DNA of 62,389 bases from CAZJBH01 sp964544485 (lineage in GTDB: Bacteria; Patescibacteriota; Minisyncoccia; Portnoybacterales; UBA2143). A model generated the notes under the pieces. The model made no database searches and was not told the origin of the DNA. It saw only the letters and a program-made list of their open reading frames with translations. Shown one piece after another: positions 62,072-62,389 of the stretch (its first letter is position 1; each line of letters begins with the position of its first letter). A program made the translations under genes and the position numbers. Location of the stretch: assembly GCA_964544485.1 (NCBI GenBank), contig CAZJBH010000001.1, positions 1-62,389 of the forward strand. Reading direction: 5' to 3'.

Positions 62072-62389
62072 ATGTTGTATATTCTAGCTATGCCAATTGG
62101 TAATCTTAAAGATATTTCATTAAGGGCTTTAGAGATATTAAATCAAGTTGATTTAATTCTTTGCGAGGATACGCGAGTAACCCAAAAACTATTAAATCAT
62201 TTTCAGATTGAAAATAGCTTATTAAGTTATCACCAGCATAGTAAAATAGCTAAGCAAGAAAAAATTCTTAAAGAATTAAAAGCTAATAAAAATTTAGCTT
62301 TGGTTTCTGACGCAGGCACCCCTGGAATTAATGATCCAGGGAATCAATTAATTGAATATTTAATTAAACAAATTCCAGATTTAGAAATT
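62072..62389 (+). CDS. rsmI: 16S rRNA 2'-O-methyltransferase RsmI (5' partial)
   Basis: The first 106 codons are visible and the gene continues beyond the window. The sequence MLYILAMPIGNLKDISLRAL, then NQVDLILCEDTRVTQKLLNH and LALVSDAGTPGINDPGNQLI, is RsmI/YraL: SAM-dependent methylation of C1402 of 16S rRNA, together with RsmH. The classical 'SDAGTPGINDPG' SAM-site motif is exact. Confidence 0.96.
   Translation, partial: MLYILAMPIGNLKDISLRALEILNQVDLILCEDTRVTQKLLNHFQIENSLLSYHQHSKIAKQEKILKELKANKNLALVSDAGTPGINDPGNQLIEYLIKQIPDLEI

Noticed and set aside
1..62389. TGA recoded as Gly or Trp (as in Gracilibacteria/Absconditabacteria)
   Set aside because: Proteins end at TGA in normal places (recO, the permease), and no conserved protein needs TGA read-through.

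Overview
The window reads as a piece of a Patescibacteria (CPR) genome, most like a Parcubacteria-type lineage. The grounds are low G+C, very tight gene packing with many 1-17 nt overlaps, small single-copy housekeeping enzymes, a CPR-style type IV secretion locus (PrgI/TraC-like/VirB4/VirB6-like), two-domain retropepsin/ATP-grasp proteins, and several shortened proteins (mini YebC, short RecO, short UvrD). TGA is used as a stop (for example recO and the permease at 60813), so the standard bacterial code applies and this is not a TGA-recoded CPR lineage. The assembly holds one run of 10 N at 48985-48994, inside infC.

Layout. 1-4319 (+): end of a pseudopilin-like gene, a PilX-like gene, uvrD/pcrA, rsmA. 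4377-4919 (-): a glycine-zipper lipoprotein with unusual base composition and a perfect consensus promoter. 5129-15284 (+): a ten-gene type IV secretion-like locus. 15244-19137 (-): two O-antigen-ligase-like proteins and a flippase. 19148-21177 (-): PRC-barrel, jag, yidC, rnpA, rpmH. 21178-21372: candidate oriC, followed by dnaA and dnaN (+). 23904-26432 (-): PBP1A. 26521-27735 (+): tyrS. 27704-33256 (-): yebC-ruvC followed by a four-gene cassette, namely a 7TM 'transglut'-type membrane protein, an ATP-grasp/retropepsin fusion and two further ATP-grasp ligases. 33299-36276 (-): a ComEA-HhH/PKD/lamin-tail protein, a nested palindromic element, and a membrane protein with a duplicated domain. 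36381-36872 (+): an RHH/RelE toxin-antitoxin pair. 36873-37889 (-): ruvB. 37883-38126 (+): a candidate structured sRNA gene. 38125-41124 (-): a double-headed PilB. 41215-48297 (+): tsaE, 5'-3' exonuclease, two V4R-like paralogues, a PAS histidine kinase, two receivers, a DUF3048 protein and holA. 48294-50257 (-): smpB-ssrA(tmRNA)-infC-rpmI-rplT. 50322-51175 (+): DUF6922-like/nucleotidyltransferase pair. 51277-61826 (+): argS, ileS, recO, a surface protein, glyS, an M16 protease and a PerM permease. 61842-62010: second palindromic element. 62072-end: rsmI (partial).

How it works together. The window contains replication initiation, translation and ribosome rescue, recombination (RuvB, RuvC, RecO, UvrD), peptidoglycan and exopolysaccharide assembly, and two envelope-spanning machines (type IV pilus and a T4SS-like apparatus) that would plausibly mediate host attachment and DNA or protein exchange in an episymbiont. 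Near-consensus sigma70 promoters are easy to see. Several put the transcription start at, or within a few nt of, the ATG, which suggests leaderless mRNAs beside SD-led genes such as dnaA, dnaN, jag and uvrD.

Most promising for something new: (1) the ATP-grasp/retropepsin/7TM cassette at 27704-32218; (2) the orphan structured RNA at about 37918-38126, with its own strong promoter and terminator; (3) the dispersed nested-palindrome family at 34688-34976 and 61842-62010; (4) the smpB-ssrA-infC fusion-like arrangement with a non-ATG infC start; (5) heptanucleotide repeats that lie between genes and also inside tsaE.
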